Positions 16,286-23,737 of a stretch of DNA of 32,958 nucleotides are shown here, one piece after another. Source of the DNA: Chlamydiae bacterium SM23_39. Lineage in GTDB: Bacteria > Chlamydiota > Chlamydiia > Chlamydiales > SM23-39. The number at the start of each line of letters is the position of its first letter. The stretch's first letter is position 1. The position numbers were made by a program, and so were the translations under genes. The notes under the pieces are model-generated. The model was not told where the DNA came from, did not search any database, and worked only from the letters and a program-made list of their open reading frames with translations. Where the stretch lies: the NCBI GenBank assembly GCA_001303765.1, contig LJUH01000008.1:1-32958 (forward strand). Reading direction: 5' to 3'.

Positions 16286-16427
16286 ACATAAAAGTTATGG
16301 AAGAGCAAGTAGAAAGGAAAAAAAAAGGAACGTTCTTAAAAGATTTGAAAGGATTGACATTTTAAAAAAACTAGGAAAATGGGACAATAAAAAAGCTACC
16401 TCCCTACCTAAAACACCAACAAAATAA
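16278..16427 (+). CDS. Small basic protein of the Chlamydiae/Verrucomicrobia type
   Basis: The 49-residue protein begins MSRHKSYGRA and contains KKRNVLKRFERIDILKKLGKW. This matches the short basic family I recall as TIGR04137, shared by Chlamydiae, Verrucomicrobia and Planctomycetes. Its function is unknown; composition suggests RNA or ribosome association. The ATG is inside the 3' end of the previous ORF, and an AAAGG-like site lies about 8 nt upstream. It is a useful marker for the PVC superphylum. ybeY follows after 5 nt. Confidence 0.8.
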   Translation: MSRHKSYGRASRKEKKRNVLKRFERIDILKKLGKWDNKKATSLPKTPTK

Positions 16428-16432
16428 TTTCA

Positions 16433-16897
16433 GTGATATCTATTTATAATAATCAAAAAGATCTTATTTTCTTAAAAAAAAATATAAAGTCTATTATTTT
16501 AAAAATTCTTAAAAAGGAAAAAGTTTTTTTTGATGAGATGGCTATTTATTTTGTTAATAAAAAAAAAATATCTATGTTACATAAACAATTTTTTCAAGAT
16601 CTATCAGCTACCGATTGCATCTCTTTTCCTATTGATTCTATTTATAAAAAAATCCGACCTATATATTTAGGTGATATATTTATATGTCCCAAAATAGCTA
16701 TTGAATATGCAAAGAAAAAAAAATTGAATCTTAATGAAGAAATTATTCTTTATTTAATACATGCAATTTTACATCTTTTAGGATATGATGATAAGGAAAA
16801 AAAGAAAAAAGAAATTATGAAAAAAAAAGAAAATAGTTATATGAAATTAATAAAAAGAGAAAAATTAAATATTTTAAAAAAATATTCAAATTTATGA
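16433..16897 (+). CDS. ybeY: Endoribonuclease YbeY
   Basis: YbeY is a metal-dependent RNase involved in 16S rRNA 3' maturation and ribosome quality control. The 154 residues carry the family strand ATDCISFPID, then LGDIFICPKIA, and the metal motif LIHAILHLLGYDD. In that motif the usual third His (HxxxHxxGYDH) is Asp; as I recall, other bacterial groups also have an acidic residue here, so activity is plausible. The start is GTG at 16433, 5 nt after the small basic protein. Its stop overlaps the next start by 4 nt. ybeY followed by a CBS/CorC gene is a common bacterial and chlamydial pair. Confidence 0.9.
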   Translation: MISIYNNQKDLIFLKKNIKSIILKILKKEKVFFDEMAIYFVNKKKISMLHKQFFQDLSATDCISFPIDSIYKKIRPIYLGDIFICPKIAIEYAKKKKLNLNEEIILYLIHAILHLLGYDDKEKKKKEIMKKKENSYMKLIKREKLNILKKYSNL

Positions 16898-18105
16898 ATT
16901 TTATGTTTTTTATTTCAATATTATTATTAATCGGATCAATTTCTTTGAATATATTTTGTTATTCTATTTTATCATTTGAAAAAATTCGATTTACCTCTCT
17001 TCCTAAAAATCTTTTATCTTTTTATAAATACCTCTTAAAAAAATTAGGTCTCCAAGATTTTTATTTCTTATCTTTTTTTACAAAAAACATAACAAAATTA
17101 CTATTTGCCTTAACCGCTTTAATATTTATATTAAAATTTTATTCTCCTTTAATCTCAATAGTATATATATTCTCTATACTAATATTTTTAGAAATTACAT
17201 CTCGTTTTCTAATCATATTTTTTCATAAAAATATTTTTTACATATTTTCTTTTATATCTTCTTTTTTTATCATATTTTTCTTCCCCTTCTCTTTTCTCTC
17301 TTTAAAAATTCTACAATCTTATAAAAAAAGTAAAATAGGACTTTTTTTAGAAGAAAAAATATTTAACCTTTTCAAAGAAAATGACCTTAAAAAAATAATA
17401 GACCCAAAAATATTATATTCTCTAGCTACTTTTAAAGATAAAACAGTAAGAGAAGTCATGATACCAAGAATAAAAATATTTAGCATTCCTATTGAATGCA
17501 CAATAAGAAAAGCAAGCAAATTACTAATCAAAAAAAACTACAGTAGGATACCTGTATTTCAAGAAAAAGAAGACAATATCGTTGGTATAATTATGTATAA
17601 GGATATTTTAAAAGCTTATATAGAAAATTCTGCTTTAGATCTATCTGTAGAAGCATTAATAAAACCAACAATATATGTTCCTGAAAACAAAAAAATTTTT
17701 AAATTATTTCAAGAATTTAGAAAAGAAAAAAAACATATAGCTACTGTAGTAAATGAATATGGAAATGCTGAAGGAATAATAACTATTGAAGATATATTAG
17801 AAGAATTAGTTGGAGAAATACAGGATGAATATGATATAATAGAAGAAAAACAATTTTGGAAACTTTCCAATGGTAGTTGGATAGTTGATGCCAAAATGAG
17901 CATTATAGATATTGAAAAAAAATTAAACATCAAAATTCCTCGTAGCGCTGAATATGAAACAATTGGAGGATTTATCTTTTATATGGCAAAAGTTATCCCT
18001 AAAAAGGGATGGATTTTACATTTAGATGAATTTGAAATAGAAGTTTTAATTTCAAATGAAAGGTGTATTGAAAAAATAAGGATAACCCCTATTATAAAAA
18101 AATAA
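16894..18105 (+). CDS. CBS-domain membrane protein, CorC/TlyC (hemolysin C) family
   Basis: The 403 residues begin with a hydrophobic N-terminal region with about four membrane segments (1-140). A CBS pair follows (about 180-310). VREVMIPRIKIFSIP opens it, with SRIPVFQEKEDNIVGIIMYKDIL in the first repeat. HIATVVNEYGNAEGIITIEDILEELVGEIQDEYD closes it. The end is a CorC_HlyC domain (about 320-400). Relatives bind adenosine nucleotides through CBS and act in Mg2+/Co2+ efflux; 'hemolysin' is a historical label. The N-terminal region is less regular than a standard CNNM/DUF21 domain. It overlaps ybeY by 4 nt. Confidence 0.85.
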   Translation: MNFMFFISILLLIGSISLNIFCYSILSFEKIRFTSLPKNLLSFYKYLLKKLGLQDFYFLSFFTKNITKLLFALTALIFILKFYSPLISIVYIFSILIFLEITSRFLIIFFHKNIFYIFSFISSFFIIFFFPFSFLSLKILQSYKKSKIGLFLEEKIFNLFKENDLKKIIDPKILYSLATFKDKTVREVMIPRIKIFSIPIECTIRKASKLLIKKNYSRIPVFQEKEDNIVGIIMYKDILKAYIENSALDLSVEALIKPTIYVPENKKIFKLFQEFRKEKKHIATVVNEYGNAEGIITIEDILEELVGEIQDEYDIIEEKQFWKLSNGSWIVDAKMSIIDIEKKLNIKIPRSAEYETIGGFIFYMAKVIPKKGWILHLDEFEIEVLISNERCIEKIRITPIIKK

Positions 18106-18119
18106 ATTTGGAGTTTTAA

Positions 18120-19997
18120 ATGTCTAGATCTATTTGTTATTGTGACCCAAATTTCCTAACAGCTGGAGAGAATAGCACTTTAAAGTTTGTTTATGTAACA
18201 TCAAATGAAATTCCAGCTGGAACTAAATTAAAATTTGATATCCATAGTTTAGGTCGTCCAACTGATTGGGAAATACCTCAAACCAATCTTAACAAAAAAA
18301 AAAATTTAATCTTTGCTAAGCATCCTAATGGTAAAATCTTAAAAGCTACAAAAGTAAAAAATGCCATCTCTCAATTCGAATTCACTATTCCTTCAAAAAT
18401 ACCCATAAGTAAGGAATTTACCATAATATTAGGATCATCAAAAAATATTAAAAAAAATGGAACCAGAACCCAAACATTTATTCAAAGAAAAAGAAAATTT
18501 ACTCTATATATAGGCGATAAAAAAAATGGATATAAAGAAAAAGAGATCTTTCAAATAGATGTAAGAGGAAATATTTTTACTAAATTAAACATATTAGTTC
18601 CATCTTTAGTATCAAGAAATAGACGTTTTGAAGTTATCTTACGTTTTGAAGACCAATTTGGAAATCTTACAGGTAATGCATCGGAAGACACTTTAATAGA
18701 GCTAAAATATCAAAATCTAAGAGAAAATTTAAATTGGAAACTTTTTATTCCTGAAACAGGCTTTCTATCTATACCAAACTTATATTTCAATGAACCAGGA
18801 ACTTATCATCTTCAATTTACCAACCTTAAAACCAAACAATTTTATATTTCTTCACCTATCAAATGTATTCCAAATTCTGATCTAAGCATTTTTTGGGGTA
18901 GTTTTCATTCAGAATCAGAAAAAGTAGATGGATCTGTCAACATTGAAAACTGTCTTCGACATTTTAGAGATGAAAAAGGCTTTCAATTTTATGCTTCTTC
19001 ACCTTTTGACAGTGCAGAAGAAACGACTAATGAACTTTGGAAAAATATATCTCAAAGTATACATGAAATTAATGAAGATTTACGTTTTTCTCTATTTTTA
19101 GGATTTCAGTGGGTTGGGAGTTTAAAAGAAGAAGGAGTAAGACAGCTAGTATATCTTAAAGATCACAAACAACTTCTTAGAAAAAAAGATTTAAAATTCA
19201 ATTCATTAAAAAAAATATATAAATCATTAACTTCTAAGGAATTAATCTCTATTCCTTCTTTTACTATGAGTAATAAAACAGGATTTAATTTTAAAGAATA
19301 TAACCAAGAATTCGAAAGAGTTGTTGAAATATACAATAGTTGGGGGTGTTCAGAATGTTTAGCAAAAGATGGAAACAGAGCACCAATAAAAGGCTCCTTA
19401 GCTCAAGAAGACAAAGAGGGATCTATTCAAAAGGCTTTATACAATAATTGTAGAGTAGGTTTTGTAGCAGGAGGATTAGATGATAGAGGAATTTATCAAG
19501 GTTTTTTTGACTCTAACCAAAAACAATATTCTCCCGGACTAACAGCTATAATCTCTCAAAATCACTCAAAAGAAAGTCTTTTTAATTCCTTAAAAAAAAG
19601 ATTTTGTTATGCAACAACTGGAGTTAAAATAGTTTTAAATTTTTCCATTGCCAATTCTCCGATGGGATCTGAATTGAACACCATTCAAAAGCCTGGTCTT
19701 CAATTTAACAGATATATTTCCAGTTTTATTGTTGGAACAGATGTGATAGAAAAGGTAGAGATTATAAGAAATAATAAAATATTTAAAACTTTTTATCCTA
19801 AAACAAATGATTTTGATTTTACTTTAAATGATGAAGATAATCTTTCTCAAATATCTATAAAAACAAAAGATCATAAATTATTTACCTATTATTACTTAAG
19901 AGTAATTCAAAAAGATGGGCATATAGCATGGGGATCACCTATTTGGATTGATTTTTTGACAGATTTAAATAAAAAAAGTCGAGCAAAATTAAAATAA
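18120..19997 (+). CDS. DUF3604-like protein (PHP-type metallohydrolase fold)
   Basis: The 625 residues have no signal peptide. The N-terminal half (about 1-250) looks beta-rich and Ig-like, with PEFTIILG-type strands and FEDQFGNLTGNA. The second half begins IFWGSFHSESEKVDGS (257-272), in the position of the first metal motif (WGDLHxHxxxSDG) of DUF3604/PHP proteins. VVEIYNSWGCSECL, FVAGGLDDRGIYQG and the C-terminal RFCYATTGVKIVLNF with SPMGSEL are typical DUF3604 pieces. The DLHxHT signature is altered (SFHSES), leaving one His (H263), so catalytic competence is uncertain. A GGAG site 7 nt before the ATG fixes the start. The last codons form one arm of the terminator of the convergent histone gene. 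Confidence 0.68.
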   Translation: MSRSICYCDPNFLTAGENSTLKFVYVTSNEIPAGTKLKFDIHSLGRPTDWEIPQTNLNKKKNLIFAKHPNGKILKATKVKNAISQFEFTIPSKIPISKEFTIILGSSKNIKKNGTRTQTFIQRKRKFTLYIGDKKNGYKEKEIFQIDVRGNIFTKLNILVPSLVSRNRRFEVILRFEDQFGNLTGNASEDTLIELKYQNLRENLNWKLFIPETGFLSIPNLYFNEPGTYHLQFTNLKTKQFYISSPIKCIPNSDLSIFWGSFHSESEKVDGSVNIENCLRHFRDEKGFQFYASSPFDSAEETTNELWKNISQSIHEINEDLRFSLFLGFQWVGSLKEEGVRQLVYLKDHKQLLRKKDLKFNSLKKIYKSLTSKELISIPSFTMSNKTGFNFKEYNQEFERVVEIYNSWGCSECLAKDGNRAPIKGSLAQEDKEGSIQKALYNNCRVGFVAGGLDDRGIYQGFFDSNQKQYSPGLTAIISQNHSKESLFNSLKKRFCYATTGVKIVLNFSIANSPMGSELNTIQKPGLQFNRYISSFIVGTDVIEKVEIIRNNKIFKTFYPKTNDFDFTLNDEDNLSQISIKTKDHKLFTYYYLRVIQKDGHIAWGSPIWIDFLTDLNKKSRAKLK

Positions 19998-20009
19998 TAA
20001 TGCTCGACT
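19971..20009 (-). terminator. Intrinsic terminator of the histone-like gene
   Basis: The perfect 9-bp arms AGTCGAGCA (19977-19985) and TGCTCGACT (20001-20009) flank a 15-nt loop. On the minus strand the stem is followed by a seven-T tract (the A-run at 19971-19977), so it terminates transcripts from the histone-like gene. The distal arm lies within the coding end of the convergent DUF3604-like gene. A copy with a mismatched arm exists near 21276-21319. Confidence 0.75.
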
Positions 20010-20027
20010 AATATAAAATCAAAAAAA

Positions 20028-20171
20028 CTATTTTTTCTTAGCAGTTTTTCTTCTTGTTCTTCTTACAGTAGCTTTCTTTTTAGGTGCAGCTTTTTTTCTT
20101 CTTGCTGGCTTTCTTTTAGCTACTTTTCTTTTTGTTGCTTTTTTAGCAACCTTTCTTCTTCTTTTTGCCAT
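20028..20171 (-). CDS. Short histone-like DNA-binding protein (Hc2-like)
   Basis: The 47 residues are almost entirely Lys, Arg and Ala (MAKRRRKVAKKATKRKVAKR at the start, RRTRRKTAKKK at the end). This resembles the C-terminal repeats of chlamydial Hc2 and H1-type proteins that condense the chromosome in the infectious stage. It is much shorter than Hc2 of Chlamydia trachomatis. An ideal AGGAGG ribosome binding site lies 8 nt before the ATG, unusual in this window and suggesting high expression. It is transcribed against its neighbours and has its own terminator. Developmental regulation is expected by analogy but is not visible in the sequence. Confidence 0.85.
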   Translation of the reverse strand: MAKRRRKVAKKATKRKVAKRKPARRKKAAPKKKATVRRTRRKTAKKK

Positions 20172-20400
20172 AGTTTTCCTCCTTATTACTATGTTCTTAT
20201 ACTTTTAATATACAACATTTTTTAAAAAAATTTCAAATTTTTTTTTAAAAATATCAATTTTAAAAAATAAACATTAAAAAAATTGTCCTTATATTACATT
20301 ATGAACAAGATAAAAAAATTAAAAAAAAATATTTTTTTTAATTAATTTTTCTCCTTTTTATAACGATTAATCATAATCTAATAATAGTTTTTATTTAAAA

Positions 20401-21146
20401 AAATAATGATTATTGCTTTAATTTTTTATAAAATCTTACTCTTTCAACATAAATTTTTTTCATAAAAATTTTATTCTTTTATGAAAAATTAAATTTTTTT
20501 CCTGACTTTGACACTTTGCTTTTGTTGCAATAATTTGATTTTAAGAAAGTTGTGGTCGAAAAATTAGGCAGAACACTTGTTTTCGATACCCAAAATCTTT
20601 AAAATCTCTCTTGCTTCATGTTAGATATTTGAATTTATCTTTTTTACTTTTGGAATTTCTTTTTACTTTAGCATTTTATGATGCATTTCGGAAAGATAAT
20701 ATCTTATCTTTTCAGGGTATAAATTCTTTCCATGATCTTTTAGATTTCCTCAATATCCTTTCTACGAAAAGCGTGATAAAGTAAATTAAAATATACTCCC
20801 TTATACGTCTATGAATCCCATGAAATATCGATCTAGCTTGTAATATACTTTTTACTACTTTAAAAGTTGCTTATATTTTCCAAAGATCTTTATATCTATC
20901 CAACATTTTTGTAATAGAATAAAAATCCCTTTTCTAATTAAATTTTCTGCTAATTTTTTTAAATCGAAAAGCTCTTTCTTATTTTTTTTTACAGTTTCCA
21001 GAGAAACTATAATCTTTTGCTTCATTATTTGAAGAAAAAGATTTTTTGATTTATACAAAAGAAAAAATTCAGACACAACAAATATTTTGCAACAAACTAA
21101 TTATTAAAAGATTATAAAATTAATTTTTGCTAAGTGTCAAAAACAA
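20401..21146. other. Non-coding, degraded interval between duplicated copies
   Basis: No intact gene is seen. The longest open stretch on the minus strand (73 codons ending at 20855) begins MSEFFLLYKSKNLFLQIMKQ. It has no recognisable domain, and the surrounding frames are full of stops. The interval contains an inverted pair, TTTGACACTT at 20507-20516 and AAGTGTCAAA at 21132-21141. Each is followed inward by a GC-containing base pair step, which might mark the ends of a decayed insertion. Base composition is slightly less AT-skewed than the flanks. Confidence 0.4.
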
Positions 21147-21712
21147 AATCTTTCTTAAATATCTATAAAAACAAAAGATCATAAGCTATTTACCTATTAC
21201 TGCTTAAAAGTAATTTAAAAAGATGGACATATGGTTTGGAATCACCTATTTAACTTGATGTTTTAACAAATTTAAATAAAAAAAAAGCCGAACAAAATTA
21301 AAATAATAATGCTCGACTAATATAAAATAAAACAACTATTTTTTCTTAGCAGTTTTTCTTCTTATTCTTCTTACAGTAGCTTTCTTTTTAAGCACAGTTT
21401 TTTTTCTTCTTCCTGGCTTTCTTTTAGTTATTCTTTTTTTGTTGTTTTTTTTTACCCCATATCTCTTGTTCTTTTTGTATTTTTCTTTTTCTTCTTCTTT
21501 TTGCCATAGTTTTCCTCCTTATTACTATGTCCCCATACTTTTAATATACAATATTATTTAAAAAAATATCAATTTTTAAAAACAAATACTAAAAAAATAC
21601 GCCTTTTATATCATAAAGTGAACAAGATAAAAAAATTAAAAAAAGTATTTTTTAATTAAATTTTGTCTTTTTTATAATCATTAATTATAATCTAATATGA
21701 GTTTTTGTTAAA
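21147..21712. repeat. Segmental duplication, copy B (decaying)
   Basis: This is a direct copy of 19839-20400 with many substitutions and small indels. The DUF3604 tail (21147-21300) now has in-frame stops. The left terminator arm reads AGCCGAACA instead of AGTCGAGCA and no longer pairs fully with TGCTCGACT. The histone frame is broken. The AGGAGG ribosome binding site is retained. The pattern is that of a free-drifting duplicate. Confidence 0.85.
21336..21507 (-). pseudogene. Duplicated histone-like gene, frameshifted
   Basis: The frame starts at ATG 21507 behind a conserved AGGAGG site as MAKRRRKRKIQKEQ. A net 28-nt insertion relative to the parent shifts the frame, and translation stops after about 27 residues. 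The original C-terminal part (KRKPGRRKK, KKKATVRRIRRKTAKKK) is still readable in another frame to the TAG at 21336. A short basic peptide could in principle still be made. Confidence 0.8.
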
Positions 21713-21856
21713 AAAACACACAAACAAAAAAAACAAAGATAACCGATTAAAATCAAATGCCTTAAAAGTATTAAATTACATAAAATTTTTATTTTTTAAA
21801 AATAACATTCAATTTCGCCTACCATTCTTCATACTAGTAGCAAAATATCCATCAAA

Positions 21857-22219
21857 CTATTCATCCTCTTTTGGGGTACAACAAGGCCTGCAAACAAGAA
21901 CTATTAGGCCAAAAAAACATGATATGAATCCAATCATTATCAATATCATTGACACTATTTCTAGCGAATTATTAGATGTCGACGCAAGTAATATGCCTCC
22001 AACTCCTGTAGTTCCTACGCCTAAAATCGCAAATACACATGATACAGTGCGAATTATTTTTGCAATCTTTTTTGCTTGTTCTGAACCACTAGTAAATACT
22101 CCACGAAAATCTTCATTTATTTCACGGTCCAATTTCATTAATGCTGATGAAATACTTTTAACACTATTACTCTTGAAATCATAATAATAACTTGCTGGAT
22201 AACCTGGTAGTGGTAACAT
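21857..22219 (-). CDS. Two-TM protein with Inc-like bilobed hydrophobic domain
   Basis: The 120 residues have no recognised family. A polar, Tyr/Ser-rich N-terminal part (1-57, starting MLPLPGYPASYYYDF) is followed by two hydrophobic stretches. These lie at about 58-79 and 88-109, joined by the short polar turn STSNNSLE. The tail RPCCTPKEDE is Cys-rich and acidic. A paired hydrophobic hairpin of about 50 residues is the defining feature of chlamydial inclusion membrane (Inc) proteins secreted by type III secretion. Ordinary small membrane proteins can look the same. The start is supported by GGAGGG 7 nt upstream. It is a single gene on the minus strand with no visible terminator. Confidence 0.7.
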   Translation of the reverse strand: MLPLPGYPASYYYDFKSNSVKSISSALMKLDREINEDFRGVFTSGSEQAKKIAKIIRTVSCVFAILGVGTTGVGGILLASTSNNSLEIVSMILIMIGFISCFFGLIVLVCRPCCTPKEDE

Positions 22220-22321
22220 CTTATCCCTCCTTTTACAGAATAACCTTTATATTCAATATATAAAAACCTTTTTAAGAAAATACATTTTTTATTAAAAAAA
22301 TTACAAGAATTATTAAAACAA

Positions 22322-22355
22322 AAGACTCTTTGAAAATCTCTTTTCAAAGAGTCTT
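22322..22355 (-). terminator. Strong hairpin terminator after the DUF378 gene
   Basis: The perfect 15-bp arms AAGACTCTTTGAAAA (22322-22336) and TTTTCAAAGAGTCTT (22341-22355) have a TCTC loop. On the minus strand the stem runs into TTTTGTTTT, 13 nt after the stop of the DUF378 gene. It isolates that gene from the Inc-like gene downstream. Confidence 0.85.
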
Positions 22356-22368
22356 ATTCTTCAAAGCC

Positions 22369-22581
22369 TTATTTTCTTCTTTGAGCCCATCTTTCAGCTA
22401 TAATTCTAAAACCTGTAAGGTAATAAACTCCAGCTGCACCGAATAGAACATATAATAACTTATCTATCCATTCTTTACCAAAAATGTAATACACAAGATT
22501 AAATTCGAAAAGGCCCCAAAGTCCCCAATTTATTCCAGCAAAAATCAATATTGACATAACAACTACATCAAGTTTTTTCAT
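22369..22581 (-). CDS. DUF378 family small membrane protein
   Basis: The 70 residues have two membrane segments: LDVVVMSILIFAGINWGLWGLF and LLYVLFGAAGVYYLTGF. The INWGLWGLFEFNLVYYIFG segment and the GAAGVYYL motif are those of the DUF378 (YuzA-like) family. Its function is unknown. An AGAGG site lies about 9 nt before the ATG, with a good promoter further upstream. It forms its own transcription unit, closed by a strong terminator. Confidence 0.85.
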   Translation of the reverse strand: MKKLDVVVMSILIFAGINWGLWGLFEFNLVYYIFGKEWIDKLLYVLFGAAGVYYLTGFRIIAERWAQRRK

Positions 22582-22620
22582 TTTAAACCTCTTTGTTTTT
22601 GTTCAACCTTCCTATATTAA

Positions 22621-22649
22621 TTAATACAAAGATTTTATTTTTTTATCAA
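22621..22649 (-). promoter_or_regulatory. Promoter of the DUF378 gene
   Basis: On the minus strand, TTGATA (22649-22644) and TATTAA (22626-22621) are separated by exactly 17 nt and lie about 40 nt before the start codon. Five of six -35 positions and four of six -10 positions match the housekeeping consensus. Confidence 0.55.
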
Positions 22650-22842
22650 CATTTTTTATAAAATTAACCTAAATTAATCTCATTAATTTTAAATTATCTC
22701 TAAATTAAGCCTTACACAATTAACATTATATATAAAATCTTTTTATTTATATTTATTTTTTCAAAACATCCTTTAAAAACTCAAAAAAAACCTTAATTTT
22801 TAATTAAAATTTAATTTTTTTAGATTTTTAAGTTAAATGTAA

Positions 22843-22871
22843 TTGACTTTTAGACTCTTTTTGTAATTATT
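22843..22871 (+). promoter_or_regulatory. Candidate promoter of the exporter operon
   Basis: TTGACT (22843-22848) is five of six to the -35 consensus. The -10 is unclear in AT-rich DNA (TAATTA at spacer 15 or ATTATT at spacer 17). It lies 18-40 nt before the membrane fusion protein gene. The rest of the 22582-22888 gap shows nothing else beyond the divergent DUF378 promoter. Confidence 0.35.
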
Positions 22872-22888
22872 AAAATAAAAGTAAAAGT

Positions 22889-23737
22889 ATGACAATAAAG
22901 CTAAAAAAATATATATTTATAATCCCTATTTTACTTTTAATATCTATATTTTCTATCTATTTTTTCACAAAAAAAGAAAATGAAAATGAAGAATATCTTA
23001 CAATATATGGTAATGTTGATATCAGACAGGTAGACCTAGGATTCAGAGTATTTGGAAAAGTAGAAACTTTATTCTTTGATGAAGGAGATGAAGTAGAACA
23101 AGGAAACTTACTTGCTATTTTAGATAAGGTTCCTTATGAAGAAGTTTTAGATCAATCAAAAGCTAAATTAAGAGAAATCGAGTTTGCTGCTTCAAAAGCA
23201 GAAGCCAAATTTAGTAAAAGATATAAAATAAAAAGTGGAGCTATCTCTAAAGAAGAATATGATGATGCATTTTTTAATTTAGAAGAGATGAGAGCTAACC
23301 TAGATCAAGCTAAAGCTTCTTTAGCAACAGCTTTAACAAATCTAGAAGATACAAAATTATTTTGTCCTACAAAAGGAACAATTTTAACTCGTATAAGAGA
23401 ACCAGGTTCAGTTTTAAATCCAGGAGAACCTGTTTTTACTTTATCTATAGCCTCTCCTGTGTGGATTAGAACATATGTCTCTGAACCCTATTTAGGAAAA
23501 ATTTATTTTGGAATGAAAGCTGATGTTATAACAGATACTCCCGAATCTAAAATTTTTCATGGACATATAGGATTTATCTCTCCAGTAGCAGAATTCACTC
23601 CTAAAAATGTTGAGTCTCTTGATTTAAGAACTGATTTAGTTTACAGACTTAGAGTAATAGTTGATGATCCAAATAATGAACTTAAACAAGGCATGCCCGT
23701 TACAGTTAAGCTTAAACTAAAAAATAGAGATGGGTAA
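22889..23737 (+). CDS. HlyD-type membrane fusion protein (YbhG-like)
   Basis: This is the periplasmic adaptor of a tripartite ABC exporter. The 282 residues start with one membrane anchor (about 8-27). Next comes a biotinyl-lipoyl-like barrel (YLTIYGNVDIRQVDLGFRVFGKV, then EGDEVEQGNLLAILD) and a short coiled hairpin (about 90-150). The returning strand contains LFCPTKGTILTRIREPGSVLNPGEPVFTL, and a beta-barrel domain follows (AVADV-like GMKADVITDTPESK). A final membrane-proximal segment reads GMPVTVKLKL. The size and hairpin length resemble E. coli YbhG. It overlaps the ATPase gene by 8 nt. Confidence 0.9.
   Translation: MTIKLKKYIFIIPILLLISIFSIYFFTKKENENEEYLTIYGNVDIRQVDLGFRVFGKVETLFFDEGDEVEQGNLLAILDKVPYEEVLDQSKAKLREIEFAASKAEAKFSKRYKIKSGAISKEEYDDAFFNLEEMRANLDQAKASLATALTNLEDTKLFCPTKGTILTRIREPGSVLNPGEPVFTLSIASPVWIRTYVSEPYLGKIYFGMKADVITDTPESKIFHGHIGFISPVAEFTPKNVESLDLRTDLVYRLRVIVDDPNNELKQGMPVTVKLKLKNRDG

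Larger units (their letters stand above)
19839..20400. repeat. Segmental duplication, copy A
   Basis: This segment holds the last ~160 nt of the DUF3604-like gene, the shared terminator, the histone-like gene and its ~230-nt upstream AT-rich region. It is repeated in the same orientation at 21147-21712, an offset of about 1308 nt. Copy A retains the intact frames and a perfect terminator stem, so it is the functional parent. The boundary is clear on the left (AATCTTTCT at 19839 versus 21147) and fades near 20400 on the right. Confidence 0.85.

Noticed and set aside
16433-16897. YbeY inactivation because the third metal His is Asp
   Set aside because: An acidic residue at this position is, as I recall, found in other active YbeY lineages, and the rest of the motif is intact.
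20172-20400. Possible replication origin in AT-rich DNA near the histone gene
   Set aside because: No DnaA-box cluster or iteron pattern was seen, and dnaN-recF in chlamydial genomes does not by itself mark the origin.
20855-21076. 73-codon minus-strand frame in the degraded interval
   Set aside because: No ribosome binding site, no recognisable domain and stop-rich surroundings; treated as decayed DNA rather than a gene.
21705-22184. 159-codon plus-strand open frame opposite the Inc-like gene
   Set aside because: The minus-strand frame has a strong ribosome binding site and a coherent two-helix architecture. The plus frame has a Lys/Asn-rich start in non-coding repeat DNA and no domain.
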